Assembly (NCBI GenBank): GCA_029549705.1
Contig: JAKPIR010000270.1
Span: forward strand, 1 to 9,053
Source: Pseudomonadota bacterium
GTDB lineage: Bacteria > Pseudomonadota > Gammaproteobacteria > Burkholderiales > Methylophilaceae
Reading direction: 5' to 3'
DNA: 9,053 nt
In this document: positions 1 through 5,924 of the stretch, piece by piece
Position numbering within the stretch: position 1 is the first letter of the stretch
Layout of the letters: each line of letters starts with the position of its first letter
Position numbers and translations under genes: made by a program
The notes under the pieces: generated by a model
What the model saw: the letters and a program-made list of their open reading frames with translations, nothing else
Databases searched by the model: none
What the model was told of the DNA's origin: nothing

Positions 1-650
1 CAGCGCAGCACATTGGTGATTTGGCTGCCAAACTCGCGCGTGTGTATTGGGTGGCGCCAAATTTCGCTCAGCGCGGTTTTAGCCAAACTGGCCGATTTAT
101 GCTGGCGCATCACTTCAGCCACCTCGGCCTGACAGCAAGGCACCAGCACCAAGTATTGCGCATGTTTTTGCAGGCCAAACTGAATAGCGTCATCGGTGGC
201 GGTGTTGCAGGCATGCAAGGCGGTAACAATATCTACTTGTGCCGGAATGGCTTCAGAAGTAATGGATTCTTCCACCGTTAAATGTTCAAAACGCATGCGC
301 GTGAAGCCACAGCTTGCGGCTAATTGGCGGGATTTTTCCACCAAATCGGCACGCGTTTCAATGCCGATCACTTGACCGCCTTCACCTTGCTTCATCAGCA
401 AATCGTACAAAATAAAGCCTAAATACGATTTTCCCGCCCCGTGGTCCACCAGCGTTGGGTTGGCGTTGTGCGTCAGCACTGCCTGAAAGAGCGGCTCAAT
501 AAAGTTTACCAAATGGTAAACCTGCTTTAACTTGCGGCGGCTATCAAGGTTCAACTTGCCATCGCGCGTAAGAATATGTAGCGCCTTAAGTAAGGCAACC
601 GATTGATGCGGCCGAACATCGGCTTTAAGACTTTCTGGAATGGAATTCAT
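1..650 (-). CDS. SAM-dependent methyltransferase, Methyltransf_32-like, partial (C-terminus cut by window edge)
   Basis: About 216 residues are visible from an ATG at 648-650 reading left, and the frame stays open to the window edge, so the C-terminus is missing. The protein has a Rossmann methyltransferase motif I around residues 69-78 (DHGAGKSYLG, glycine-rich SAM loop) and an acidic residue after the next strand (GIE, 96-98). Further on are a motif LHACNTATD (145-153) and a PCC motif (171-173). The combination of D-x-GAGK, LHAC-x-x-TD and PCC is what I know from the Methyltransf_32 family, whose substrates are mostly unknown. The roughly 65 residues before motif I are basic and helical-looking. 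No strong Shine-Dalgarno precedes the ATG. The gene is divergent from the pilin operon and is probably functionally unrelated to it. The methyltransferase fold is well supported; the substrate is not predictable from sequence. Confidence 0.85.
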   Translation of the reverse strand, partial: MNSIPESLKADVRPHQSVALLKALHILTRDGKLNLDSRRKLKQVYHLVNFIEPLFQAVLTHNANPTLVDHGAGKSYLGFILYDLLMKQGEGGQVIGIETRADLVEKSRQLAASCGFTRMRFEHLTVEESITSEAIPAQVDIVTALHACNTATDDAIQFGLQKHAQYLVLVPCCQAEVAEVMRQHKSASLAKTALSEIWRHPIHTREFGSQITNVLR

Positions 651-804
651 AAAGCATTTTAATGCGAATCACGCATTTTTACCGAGCATTTTTTATCGCT
701 TCTGATTTAAGTACAGCTTATACGTTATGACGTAAAGCATGACGCAACACGCAACAAAATTGATTAAAAATGGACGATTCACGGCCGGCGACTGCCATTA
801 TTTG

Positions 805-823
805 ACCAATTGTAAATATTGGT
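805..823. promoter_or_regulatory. Candidate upstream activator site (dyad)
   Basis: ACCAAT and ATTGGT flank a 7-base spacer, giving a perfect 6+6 inverted repeat. Its centre lies about 109 bases upstream of the start site predicted from the sigma-54 promoter. That is the usual distance for a bacterial enhancer-binding protein site. The second dyad at 828-839 could be part of the same region. The assignment to an activator is inference from position only; the sequence does not match an operator I recognise. Confidence 0.35.
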
Positions 824-868
824 TATACGAAGAACTTCGCTACAAGCAAGCATTCATGCGGACTCACC

Positions 869-881
869 TATCAACTATGTG
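869..881 (+). promoter_or_regulatory. Probable IHF binding site
   Basis: TATCAACTATGTG matches the IHF consensus WATCAANNNNTTR at all specified positions but one. It sits between the dyad at 805-823 and the -24/-12 promoter, where IHF commonly bends DNA so that a sigma-54 activator can reach the polymerase. Short degenerate sites occur by chance, so the position is the main support. Confidence 0.4.
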
Positions 882-895
882 CTAAAAATGTTGAT

Positions 896-913
896 TTGGC
901 ATCATTTTTGCTT
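896..913 (+). promoter_or_regulatory. Sigma-54 (RpoN) -24/-12 promoter for the prepilin gene
   Basis: The sequence TTGGCATCATTTTTGCTT fits the RpoN consensus TGGCAY-N5-TTGCW. The invariant GG (898-899) and GC (910-911) are exactly 12 bases apart. Transcription would start near 923, leaving a leader of about 56 bases before the pilin ATG. RpoN-dependent promoters drive pilin genes in several proteobacteria (for example pilA with the PilS/PilR system), which fits the gene downstream. An enhancer-binding activator and ATP hydrolysis would be required. Confidence 0.75.
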
Positions 914-978
914 AAATGTGTATATAAGTAAGCTTTATTGCTATTGATTCACTTAATCCTAAAAGGTTATCAGGCACT

Positions 979-1473
979 ATGACAATTAACAATAACCATC
1001 AATTGCGTCAAATTCATGCAATTAAATCCGTATTTTCGCGCGGCTTCACACTAGTTGAAGTCATGATTGCAGTCGCCATTGTCGGGGTGTTGTCGGCCAT
1101 TGCGATTCCTGCGTATAACGACTATGTAGAAAAGGCCAGAGTGCATGAAGCCGTTACCGATATTGCCGCAATGAGCGTTCTGATTGAAAACTACTTTCAA
1201 GAAAACAGAATTTACCCTGACACACTGGCCGATGTTAAGCTGGATGGCAAAATGGACCCATGGGGCAAGCCATACCGCTATTTGAATTTAGTTAAAAATG
1301 GTAACGGTGGTGCCAGACGTGATAAAAACTTGGTACCGCTCAATTCAGACTTTGACCTCTATAGCGAAGGTAAAGATAAAGACACTCGATTACCGATTTC
1401 ACAGGCCAAAAGTTTGGATGATGTGCTGCGTGCCAATGATGGCAGATTTGTTGATTTAGCTAAAAAGTATTAA
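979..1473 (+). CDS. Type IV pilin-like / GspG-like major pseudopilin precursor
   Basis: This is a 164-residue prepilin. A long, basic leader of 22 residues ends in SRG, followed by the class III cleavage site G22|F23. The mature protein starts FTLVEVMIAVAIVGVLSA, with the conserved glutamate at mature position 5 (E27) and the hydrophobic alpha1 helix used for membrane anchoring and filament packing. The C-terminal half carries DPWGKPY (93-99) and FDLYSEGKD (125-133). These resemble the DPWGNPY and DLYSLGADG signatures of GspG, the major type II secretion pseudopilin, and the second is near the GspG calcium site. The mature length of about 142 residues also fits GspG. No other secretion or pilus gene is visible here, so this is an orphan copy. 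A pre-pilin peptidase (PilD) would process it. AAAAGG at 961-966 is 12 bases from the ATG and AGG at 972-974 is nearer. It lies downstream of the sigma-54 promoter and 43 bases before the c-di-GMP gene. Confidence 0.9.
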   Translation: MTINNNHQLRQIHAIKSVFSRGFTLVEVMIAVAIVGVLSAIAIPAYNDYVEKARVHEAVTDIAAMSVLIENYFQENRIYPDTLADVKLDGKMDPWGKPYRYLNLVKNGNGGARRDKNLVPLNSDFDLYSEGKDKDTRLPISQAKSLDDVLRANDGRFVDLAKKY

Positions 1474-1497
1474 GGCTAGATTGACGGCCTAATTTTT
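1470..1497 (+). terminator. Weak hairpin plus T-run between pilin and c-di-GMP genes (possible attenuator)
   Basis: TTAAGGC pairs imperfectly with GCCTAA (one bulged A) around a 10-base loop, followed by five Ts at 1493-1497. The stem is short, so it would at most act as a partial terminator. It could let the pilin be made in excess over the downstream enzyme. The start of the hairpin overlaps the pilin stop codon. Confidence 0.25.
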
Positions 1498-1516
1498 ATG
1501 CTAATTTCAGGTTTTT

Positions 1517-4333
1517 ATGCAATTTTCAGGCACATTTCTTAAAAGCAAGGTTGCGCAGCGCATTGCGCTGCTGCTCTTGATTGCGGCGGTGATTCCCGCA
1601 TTGCTGATTACCTGGCTCACCTACCGCAATGTAGGCCAACTCTCAAGCGAGCATTCACAACACACCTTAAAGACAACCAGCCAAAATTACGCCTTGCTAG
1701 CCTTTAATAATTTGCTCACGGCGCGCAAATTTTTGCAGCACACCACGCAAAGCTATCATCACGAAAACTCGCATGCTGAAGAAATTTGGCAGCACGCAAA
1801 ATCGATAGCTATGTTTAACGCTATTGTTGAAATATCCGCCGAAGGTAAAATCATTAGCCAGCATGGCCAGTATCAAGCTTTGGTGGCAGCCCTGAAGCAA
1901 CAAGGCCAAGGCATAGTCAACAGCACAACCCATGAAAAAACCAGATTAATTGTTTTTGCTGCCACACAAGCACAGCAAAGTGCGCATGTGGGTTTAGCAA
2001 TACCCAGTTTTGAACAAGGTCAATTGCATAGTTTGTTGGTTGCAGAATTAAATCCTGATTTTCTTTGGGGTTTAAAATCCAATTACTCTTCAGAACAGCA
2101 AATTTGTGCCTACCGGGTGACCGATTCGAGTAAAACCACACTATTTTGCTCTTCTGACGCAACAGACAAAGCCAGACTAAACAGCCAGAAAGGCGCATGG
2201 GATTTATTTTTAAAAGCTGAGTTAGACGATGCGCCATGGACATTTGAAACCACCCAGTTTACACCCGCCGCTAAAAGCGGCCTGTGGGCGCTCATCGGTA
2301 GCAACGACTACATTGGTGTTGGCCTCTTGAGTTTATTGGTGGTTGGGCTATTGAGCCTGATTCAAATCCGCAGAACCATGATTCCATTGGAACGCTTAAT
2401 CGATGGCACCCGAAAAATTTCGCAGGGTGAATTTGCGTCAGTAGAAGTAGATGGAAAATCAGAGTTTTCTGAACTGGCTACAGCGTTTAACAACATGTCT
2501 GGCAATATCAAGCGCCAGCTTGATACTTTGCAATCACTTTCTGAAGTGGACCGAAAAATCGTCACCAAGCTGGATATTGACCATTTGATTGACCAAGTCA
2601 TGGCGCGCATTCTGTATTTAAAACCAGATGCGAGCGCGTGCATTTTTAGAATAGTCGATAAAAATGCAACAGAAGTGCAATGTATTGTTGATATTGCCAA
2701 CCAGACGCATGCTTCTTCGCGACGAAAAAGCATCACCCTGCAAGAGTCGTCTTACATAGCATCTCTCAATGACGGAAGCATGTTAACGTGTGAACCACAA
2801 AGCCTGTTTGAACATCAACAGTTAATGGCAAGTTTGGGCGCAAACGCGATTTGGCTGCTGCCAATATTCTGGCAAGGCGAGATGTGTGCGTTTTTGTTGC
2901 TAGGCAGTCAACAAAAATTAGATGAAAACGACAGTGACCTACATGAGATTCGTGACCTTGCAAGCCGCATCGGTATTGTGATGTCCGCACAAAAACGTGA
3001 AGCGCAATTACTCATGCAAGCACATTATGATATTTTAACCGGCCTGCCAAACCGTATTTTGTTAGAAGATCGCATTGGGCAGGCCATTGAACTGAGCGAC
3101 CGCACCAAACTCCCCATGTGGGTGGTGTTTTTAGACTTGGACCGTTTCAAGTTTATTAACGATAGCATGGGCCACAATATTGGCGACCAACTGCTCGTAC
3201 AGGTGGCTAATCGCATGCAAGCGGCGGTACGTGAGGTGGACACCGTAGCACGTTTTGGCGGGGATGAGTTTATTATCGTGCTACCCGGCCAGGCCGATGA
3301 AACGCTCATGATGGGCGTGCTGGAACGGATGATTGCCGCCGTTTGTCAGCCCATGCAAATCAATAGCCTTGAAATAATCGTTACCTGCAGTATTGGCATT
3401 GCCGTTTACCCCAATGATGGCGCGAATGCTGAAACGCTCATTCAGCGTGCCGACATTGCCATGTACCGTGCTAAAGAATTGGGCAAGAATAATTTTCAAT
3501 TTTTTACTGAGTCGATGAATGAAAAAGTAGCTGAGCGCATGTATATGGAGAATCTGCTCCGCCACGCACTTGCCAAAAATGAGCTGGAAGTGCATTACCA
3601 GCCTAAAGTGGATTTAGAGACCATGCAAATAGTTGGCATGGAGGCGCTCATACGCTGGAACAGCCCAGAATTAGGTTTTATTTCACCCTTGAGGTTTATT
3701 AGCTTAGCCGAAGAAACCGGTTTGATTGTGCCGATTGGCGAATGGGTCATGCGTACGGCATGCGCGCAAACGGTGGCTTGGCAAAAAGCCGGGTTTGCGC
3801 CCATTTTAATGTCAGTCAATTTATCTGCCCGGCAATTCAAGCAAAGCAATCTAATTGAACGCATTAAGAACATCTTAAAAGAAACGGGTTTAGATGCACA
3901 ATATTTAGAACTTGAACTGACGGAAAGCCTAGTGATGACAGAAGTGGAGTCTTCATTAAAGCTGCTGCATGAAATTAAAGCGTTAGGCATTCAAATTTCA
4001 GTGGATGATTTTGGCACAGGTTATTCAAGTCTTTCTTACTTAAAAGATTTGCCGCTTAACACCCTCAAAATTGATAAATCATTCACCGATGACATTGTGA
4101 ACCACACCGACAAAGCCCCGATTGTGCAGGCCGTCATTTCACTTGCAAAAAGCCTCAACCTTAAAATTGTGGCTGAAGGTGTGGAATCTTTCGAGCAAGT
4201 CTTGTATCTTCAACAGCATGCCTGCGACCAAATGCAGGGCTATTACTTTAGCCGCCCCAAACCGGCCGTTGACATTGAAAAGCTGTTGATTGAAGCGCAA
4301 GCGGCTACTTCGAAAAAAATAGCGCACGCATAG
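1517..4333 (+). CDS. Membrane-bound GGDEF-EAL cyclic-di-GMP turnover protein (HAMP-GAF-GGDEF-EAL)
   Basis: This 938-residue protein would make and/or break down the second messenger c-di-GMP at the inner membrane. Order of parts: transmembrane helix about 15-34; periplasmic sensor region about 35-260, not assigned to a family; second helix about 264-284; HAMP domain about 284-337 (P290, E319); GAF-like domain about 350-490; GGDEF domain about 503-665; EAL domain about 680-925. The GGDEF active site is intact (DILTGLPNR at 505-513, metal residue D540, GGDEF at 581-585). The product-inhibition site RxxD (R572-D575) lies exactly five residues upstream. The EAL domain keeps its key residues: EAL 709-711, N768, ELTES 800-804, DDFGTGYSS 830-838, K851, EGVE 887-890 and QGYYFSRP 907-914. 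Both activities therefore look possible; which dominates cannot be told from sequence. AGG at 1509-1511 gives a good ribosome site. It probably shares the sigma-54 transcript with the pilin gene and may set local c-di-GMP for pilus or secretion behaviour. Confidence 0.95.
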   Translation: MQFSGTFLKSKVAQRIALLLLIAAVIPALLITWLTYRNVGQLSSEHSQHTLKTTSQNYALLAFNNLLTARKFLQHTTQSYHHENSHAEEIWQHAKSIAMFNAIVEISAEGKIISQHGQYQALVAALKQQGQGIVNSTTHEKTRLIVFAATQAQQSAHVGLAIPSFEQGQLHSLLVAELNPDFLWGLKSNYSSEQQICAYRVTDSSKTTLFCSSDATDKARLNSQKGAWDLFLKAELDDAPWTFETTQFTPAAKSGLWALIGSNDYIGVGLLSLLVVGLLSLIQIRRTMIPLERLIDGTRKISQGEFASVEVDGKSEFSELATAFNNMSGNIKRQLDTLQSLSEVDRKIVTKLDIDHLIDQVMARILYLKPDASACIFRIVDKNATEVQCIVDIANQTHASSRRKSITLQESSYIASLNDGSMLTCEPQSLFEHQQLMASLGANAIWLLPIFWQGEMCAFLLLGSQQKLDENDSDLHEIRDLASRIGIVMSAQKREAQLLMQAHYDILTGLPNRILLEDRIGQAIELSDRTKLPMWVVFLDLDRFKFINDSMGHNIGDQLLVQVANRMQAAVREVDTVARFGGDEFIIVLPGQADETLMMGVLERMIAAVCQPMQINSLEIIVTCSIGIAVYPNDGANAETLIQRADIAMYRAKELGKNNFQFFTESMNEKVAERMYMENLLRHALAKNELEVHYQPKVDLETMQIVGMEALIRWNSPELGFISPLRFISLAEETGLIVPIGEWVMRTACAQTVAWQKAGFAPILMSVNLSARQFKQSNLIERIKNILKETGLDAQYLELELTESLVMTEVESSLKLLHEIKALGIQISVDDFGTGYSSLSYLKDLPLNTLKIDKSFTDDIVNHTDKAPIVQAVISLAKSLNLKIVAEGVESFEQVLYLQQHACDQMQGYYFSRPKPAVDIEKLLIEAQAATSKKIAHA

Positions 4334-4378
4334 TAGATTTTTTTTATATCAAGAATTCAAAAAAACTTTTCTTAGTCT

Positions 4379-4398
4379 GTCGTCAAACACATGACGAC
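4379..4398. promoter_or_regulatory. Perfect inverted repeat upstream of the 11-mer repeat gene
   Basis: GTCGTCA and TGACGAC flank a 6-base spacer (AACACA), a perfect 7+7 dyad 64 bases before the ATG at 4463. No T-run follows it on the plus strand, so it does not look like a terminator of the preceding gene. It could be an operator or a hairpin in the 5' leader. The sequence just left of it (AAAAAACTTTT at 4369-4372 and around) has an ECF-like AAC element, but the spacing to CGTC is only 14 bases, short for known ECF promoters. Confidence 0.4.
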
Positions 4399-4462
4399 CG
4401 CGTTCTGTTAAGCAAGTGCGTAGATTTAATTACCCGCCCAGACTAACCATAAGGAAATCAAA

Positions 4463-4834
4463 ATGAAAAAAACAATTATTCTTACCAGCACACTGATTGC
4501 ACTTGCCACCTCATTTGGTGCGATGGCCGACAGAGACCATCGCTTGGACCAACGCGGCGACCGTATTGAAGACAGATTAGATCGCCGTGGCGATCACATT
4601 GAAGACCGATTAGACCGACGCGGCGACCGAATCGAAGACCGACTGGATAACAAAGCAAATAAAGCGCGTGCACACGGTCATGAAAAACACGCTGAGCATC
4701 TTGCGCGTAAAGGCGACCGCATCGACCAACGGCTTGACGATCGCGGCACGCGCATTGATGACCACTTAGATAGAAAAGGCGAGCGCATTAACCATCGTCT
4801 GGATAAACGCGGTGCGCATCACGCCAAAAATTAA
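4463..4834 (+). CDS. Secreted protein of 11-residue charged repeats
   Basis: A 123-residue protein with a typical Sec signal peptide (MKK, hydrophobic core, cleavage after GAMA at residue 22). The mature part is almost entirely 11-residue units of the type LDxRGDRIEDR. Three clear units start at L28, L39 and L50, followed by a degenerate stretch rich in Lys, Ala and His (61-79). Four more units start at L80, L91, L102 and L113, the last one degenerate. Leu at unit position 1 and Ile at position 8 give the 7/4 hydrophobic spacing of a hendecad coiled coil; nearly all other positions are Asp, Glu, Arg, Lys or His. There is no cysteine in the mature part. I do not recognise a named family. The 11-mer periodicity recalls LEA group 3 desiccation proteins, but I see no sequence identity with them. 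AAGGA at 4451-4455, 7 bases from the ATG, supports the start. The ECF sigma gene begins 57 bases downstream with no terminator between, so it may belong to that regulon or operon. Confidence 0.85.
   Translation: MKKTIILTSTLIALATSFGAMADRDHRLDQRGDRIEDRLDRRGDHIEDRLDRRGDRIEDRLDNKANKARAHGHEKHAEHLARKGDRIDQRLDDRGTRIDDHLDRKGERINHRLDKRGAHHAKN
4544..4642 (+). repeat. Three tandem 33-bp coding repeats
   Basis: Three 33-base units start at 4544, 4577 and 4610, each encoding a version of LDxRGDxIEDR. The units differ at several synonymous positions (for example TTG/TTA for Leu, GAC/GAT for Asp, CGC/CGT/CGA for Arg). The repeat is therefore old and kept at protein level rather than freshly duplicated. Confidence 0.9.
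4700..4831 (+). repeat. Four tandem 33-bp coding repeats, more diverged
   Basis: Four units of 33 bases start at 4700, 4733, 4766 and 4799 and encode LARKGDRIDQR, LDDRGTRIDDH, LDRKGERINHR and LDKRGAHHAKN. They are separated from the first array by 57 bases encoding a Lys/Ala/His-rich spacer. The last unit has lost its second half pattern and runs to the stop codon. Confidence 0.8.
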
Positions 4835-4891
4835 GCGCACCAATCCGTTAGAATATTTAAAGGTAATATAACGCATTCATCACGCGAAGGC

Positions 4892-4903
4892 ATGGTCGAC
4901 CAT
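4892..4903. promoter_or_regulatory. Perfect 12-bp palindrome over the sigma factor start codon
   Basis: ATGGTCGACCAT is fully self-complementary and begins with the start codon of the sigma factor gene. The only purine-rich element nearby (GAAGG, 4886-4890) ends one base before the ATG, too close for normal initiation there. It is 16 bases from the next in-frame ATG at 4907, too far for that one. The palindrome could be an operator or a site affecting initiation. A chance occurrence is possible; it also contains a common restriction palindrome (GTCGAC). Confidence 0.35.
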
Positions 4904-5425
4904 CTAATGCAACATTTTCTTGCTGAAATTGAAGGCCGCGCCTTTCGTATTGCGCAGATTGCAACGGGCAATCGTGAAGATGCGTTAGATATTGTGCAAG
5001 ATGCCATGATGAAATTGGTGCAGAATTATGGTTCGCATACAAAAGATGAATGGAAGCCGTTGTTTTACAGCATTTTGCAAACACGCATACTTGATTGGCA
5101 TCGGCGTCAAAGTGTACGCAACCGTTTTAGAAGCTGGTTTCATTGGAATGAAGATGACGATGCAGAAGATTTTCTTGAACAGCAGCCCGCAAGCGAGGCA
5201 AGCGCGCCCGATGTACAACTGCAAGATGATCAATTTATGAATAATCTCAATACTGCATTAAGTAAACTACCGCTTCGTCAACAGCAAGTATTTTTAATGC
5301 GAGTGTGGGAAGGCATGGATATCGCCGAAACCGCCGCCGCTATGCAATGCTCGCAAAGTAGCGTTAAAACACATTATGCGCGCGCCTTAGAAAAATTGCG
5401 CACGCAACTAGAACATCATCAGTAA
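4892..5425 (+). CDS. ECF-type RNA polymerase sigma factor
   Basis: A 177-residue protein with the two-domain layout of extracytoplasmic-function sigma factors. Region 2 spans about residues 15-80. ALDIVQDAMMKLV (about 31-43) is the region 2.2 core-binding helix, and PLFYSILQTRILDWHRRQ (about 55-72) is the 2.3/2.4 segment for melting and -10 recognition. An acidic linker follows (about 85-112). Region 4 (about 119-175) has LPLRQQQVFLMRVWEGMDIAE and the recognition helix around CSQSSVKTHYARALEKL. The length is normal. The upstream frame is open to a stop at 4832-4834 but offers no ATG, GTG or TTG, so the start is 4892 or 4907; neither has a well-spaced ribosome site. The next gene begins 13 bases after the stop and encodes a membrane protein, the usual sigma/anti-sigma arrangement. 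In betaproteobacteria this kind of sigma factor is commonly found with DUF3619 and DUF3106 genes, as here. Confidence 0.92.
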   Translation: MVDHLMQHFLAEIEGRAFRIAQIATGNREDALDIVQDAMMKLVQNYGSHTKDEWKPLFYSILQTRILDWHRRQSVRNRFRSWFHWNEDDDAEDFLEQQPASEASAPDVQLQDDQFMNNLNTALSKLPLRQQQVFLMRVWEGMDIAETAAAMQCSQSSVKTHYARALEKLRTQLEHHQ

Positions 5426-5438
5426 CAGGGTGAACATC

Positions 5439-5843
5439 ATGAGCCATCATCAATTTGAAGATAAAATTAAAGCCAGCCTAACGCGTAGCGTCGAAGCCAT
5501 TGACGCCGACACACGTCAACGCTTGGCAGATATTCGTCAGCAGTCACTCAATACCGCAAGCAAGCGCGCACTCTCTGCAAAATGGCTAACGCTTGATTTC
5601 TGGCGTGGCAATATGTTCGTACCGGCGGCTTCACTGACGTTTTGTGCACTCATAGCAATCATCCTAATTAAATCAACGCAAAACCAACAACCTGGCATGG
5701 TAACACCCGCAATGGATAATGTGGATCAGGTGGCCATTTTAGAGTTACTCAATAACCCAGATGATTTAGAAATGTTGAATGACCCTGATTTTTATCTATG
5801 GGCAGATGAAATATTAAAGGACGGGGCCGAAAATGCTGGTTAG
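5439..5843 (+). CDS. DUF3619-like single-pass membrane protein, putative anti-sigma factor
   Basis: A 134-residue protein. I chose the ATG at 5439 because AGGG (5427-5430) lies 8 bases upstream; a GTG at 5430 would add three residues but has no ribosome site. The N-terminal part (1-57) is charged and helical, one transmembrane helix spans about 58-77, and the C-terminal part (about 78-134) is acidic. Basic residues before the helix (SKRALSAKW, WRGN) place the N-terminus in the cytoplasm. The C-terminal stretch with LLNNPDDLEMLNDPDFYLWADE resembles the end of DUF3619 proteins. The gene follows the sigma factor by 13 bases, and the topology (cytoplasmic sigma-binding side, periplasmic sensing side) fits an anti-sigma factor. 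The zinc-binding HxxxCxxC motif of common anti-sigma factors is absent; the only cysteine is in the membrane helix. The family match is fairly likely; the anti-sigma role is inference from context. Confidence 0.8.
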   Translation: MSHHQFEDKIKASLTRSVEAIDADTRQRLADIRQQSLNTASKRALSAKWLTLDFWRGNMFVPAASLTFCALIAIILIKSTQNQQPGMVTPAMDNVDQVAILELLNNPDDLEMLNDPDFYLWADEILKDGAENAG

Positions 5844-5904
5844 ATTTTCATGGCAATGTCTTTCTTATATGTTGCGCCTAAGCCTCAGGCATAGTAAAAA
5901 ATGA
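5833..5904 (+). CDS. Possible 23-residue small ORF bridging the anti-sigma and DUF3106-like genes
   Basis: An ATG at 5833 overlaps the end of the anti-sigma gene. It opens a 23-codon frame (MLVRFSWQCLSYMLRLSLRHSKK) that stops at TGA 5902-5904. That stop overlaps an ATG at 5901 (ATGA), a typical coupling arrangement. The peptide is basic and partly hydrophobic. It may be a translational-coupling leader for the next gene, or chance; there is no homology I can claim. Confidence 0.2.
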   Translation: MLVRFSWQCLSYMLRLSLRHSKK

Positions 5905-5924
5905 CCAATTTGATAGGTTGTCAC

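Larger units (their letters stand above)
651..978. other. Divergent intergenic region with regulatory sites
   Basis: This 328-base region separates the methyltransferase gene (minus) from the prepilin gene (plus). No convincing ORF lies in it. On the plus side it holds a sigma-54 promoter (896-913), an IHF-like site (869-881) and a 19-base dyad (805-823), each listed separately. Two more short perfect dyads are visible: TACGTTATGACGTA at 721-734 and CGAAGAACTTCG at 828-839. The first lies nearer the methyltransferase gene and might serve it. I see no clear sigma-70 promoter for the minus strand. Confidence 0.7.

Noticed and set aside
21..281. 86-codon plus-strand frame
   Set aside because: It lies antisense to the methyltransferase gene, whose minus-strand frame carries clear family motifs. 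The plus-strand peptide shows no domain or ribosome site.
4338..4345. Run of eight Ts after the GGDEF-EAL gene, as an intrinsic terminator
   Set aside because: I could not build a convincing stem immediately upstream; the sequence before the run (GCGCACGCATAGTAGA) does not fold into a stable hairpin.
4369..4390. ECF-type promoter (AAC ... CGTC) upstream of the 11-mer repeat gene
   Set aside because: The spacing between the two elements is only 14 bases, shorter than the roughly 16-18 expected. No matching copy is seen in front of the sigma gene, so I do not annotate it as a promoter.
4544..4831. 33-bp repeats as a CRISPR-like or non-coding repeat array
   Set aside because: The units are contiguous, in frame, have no spacers, vary mostly at synonymous positions and sit behind a signal peptide and a good ribosome site. 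They are coding repeats.
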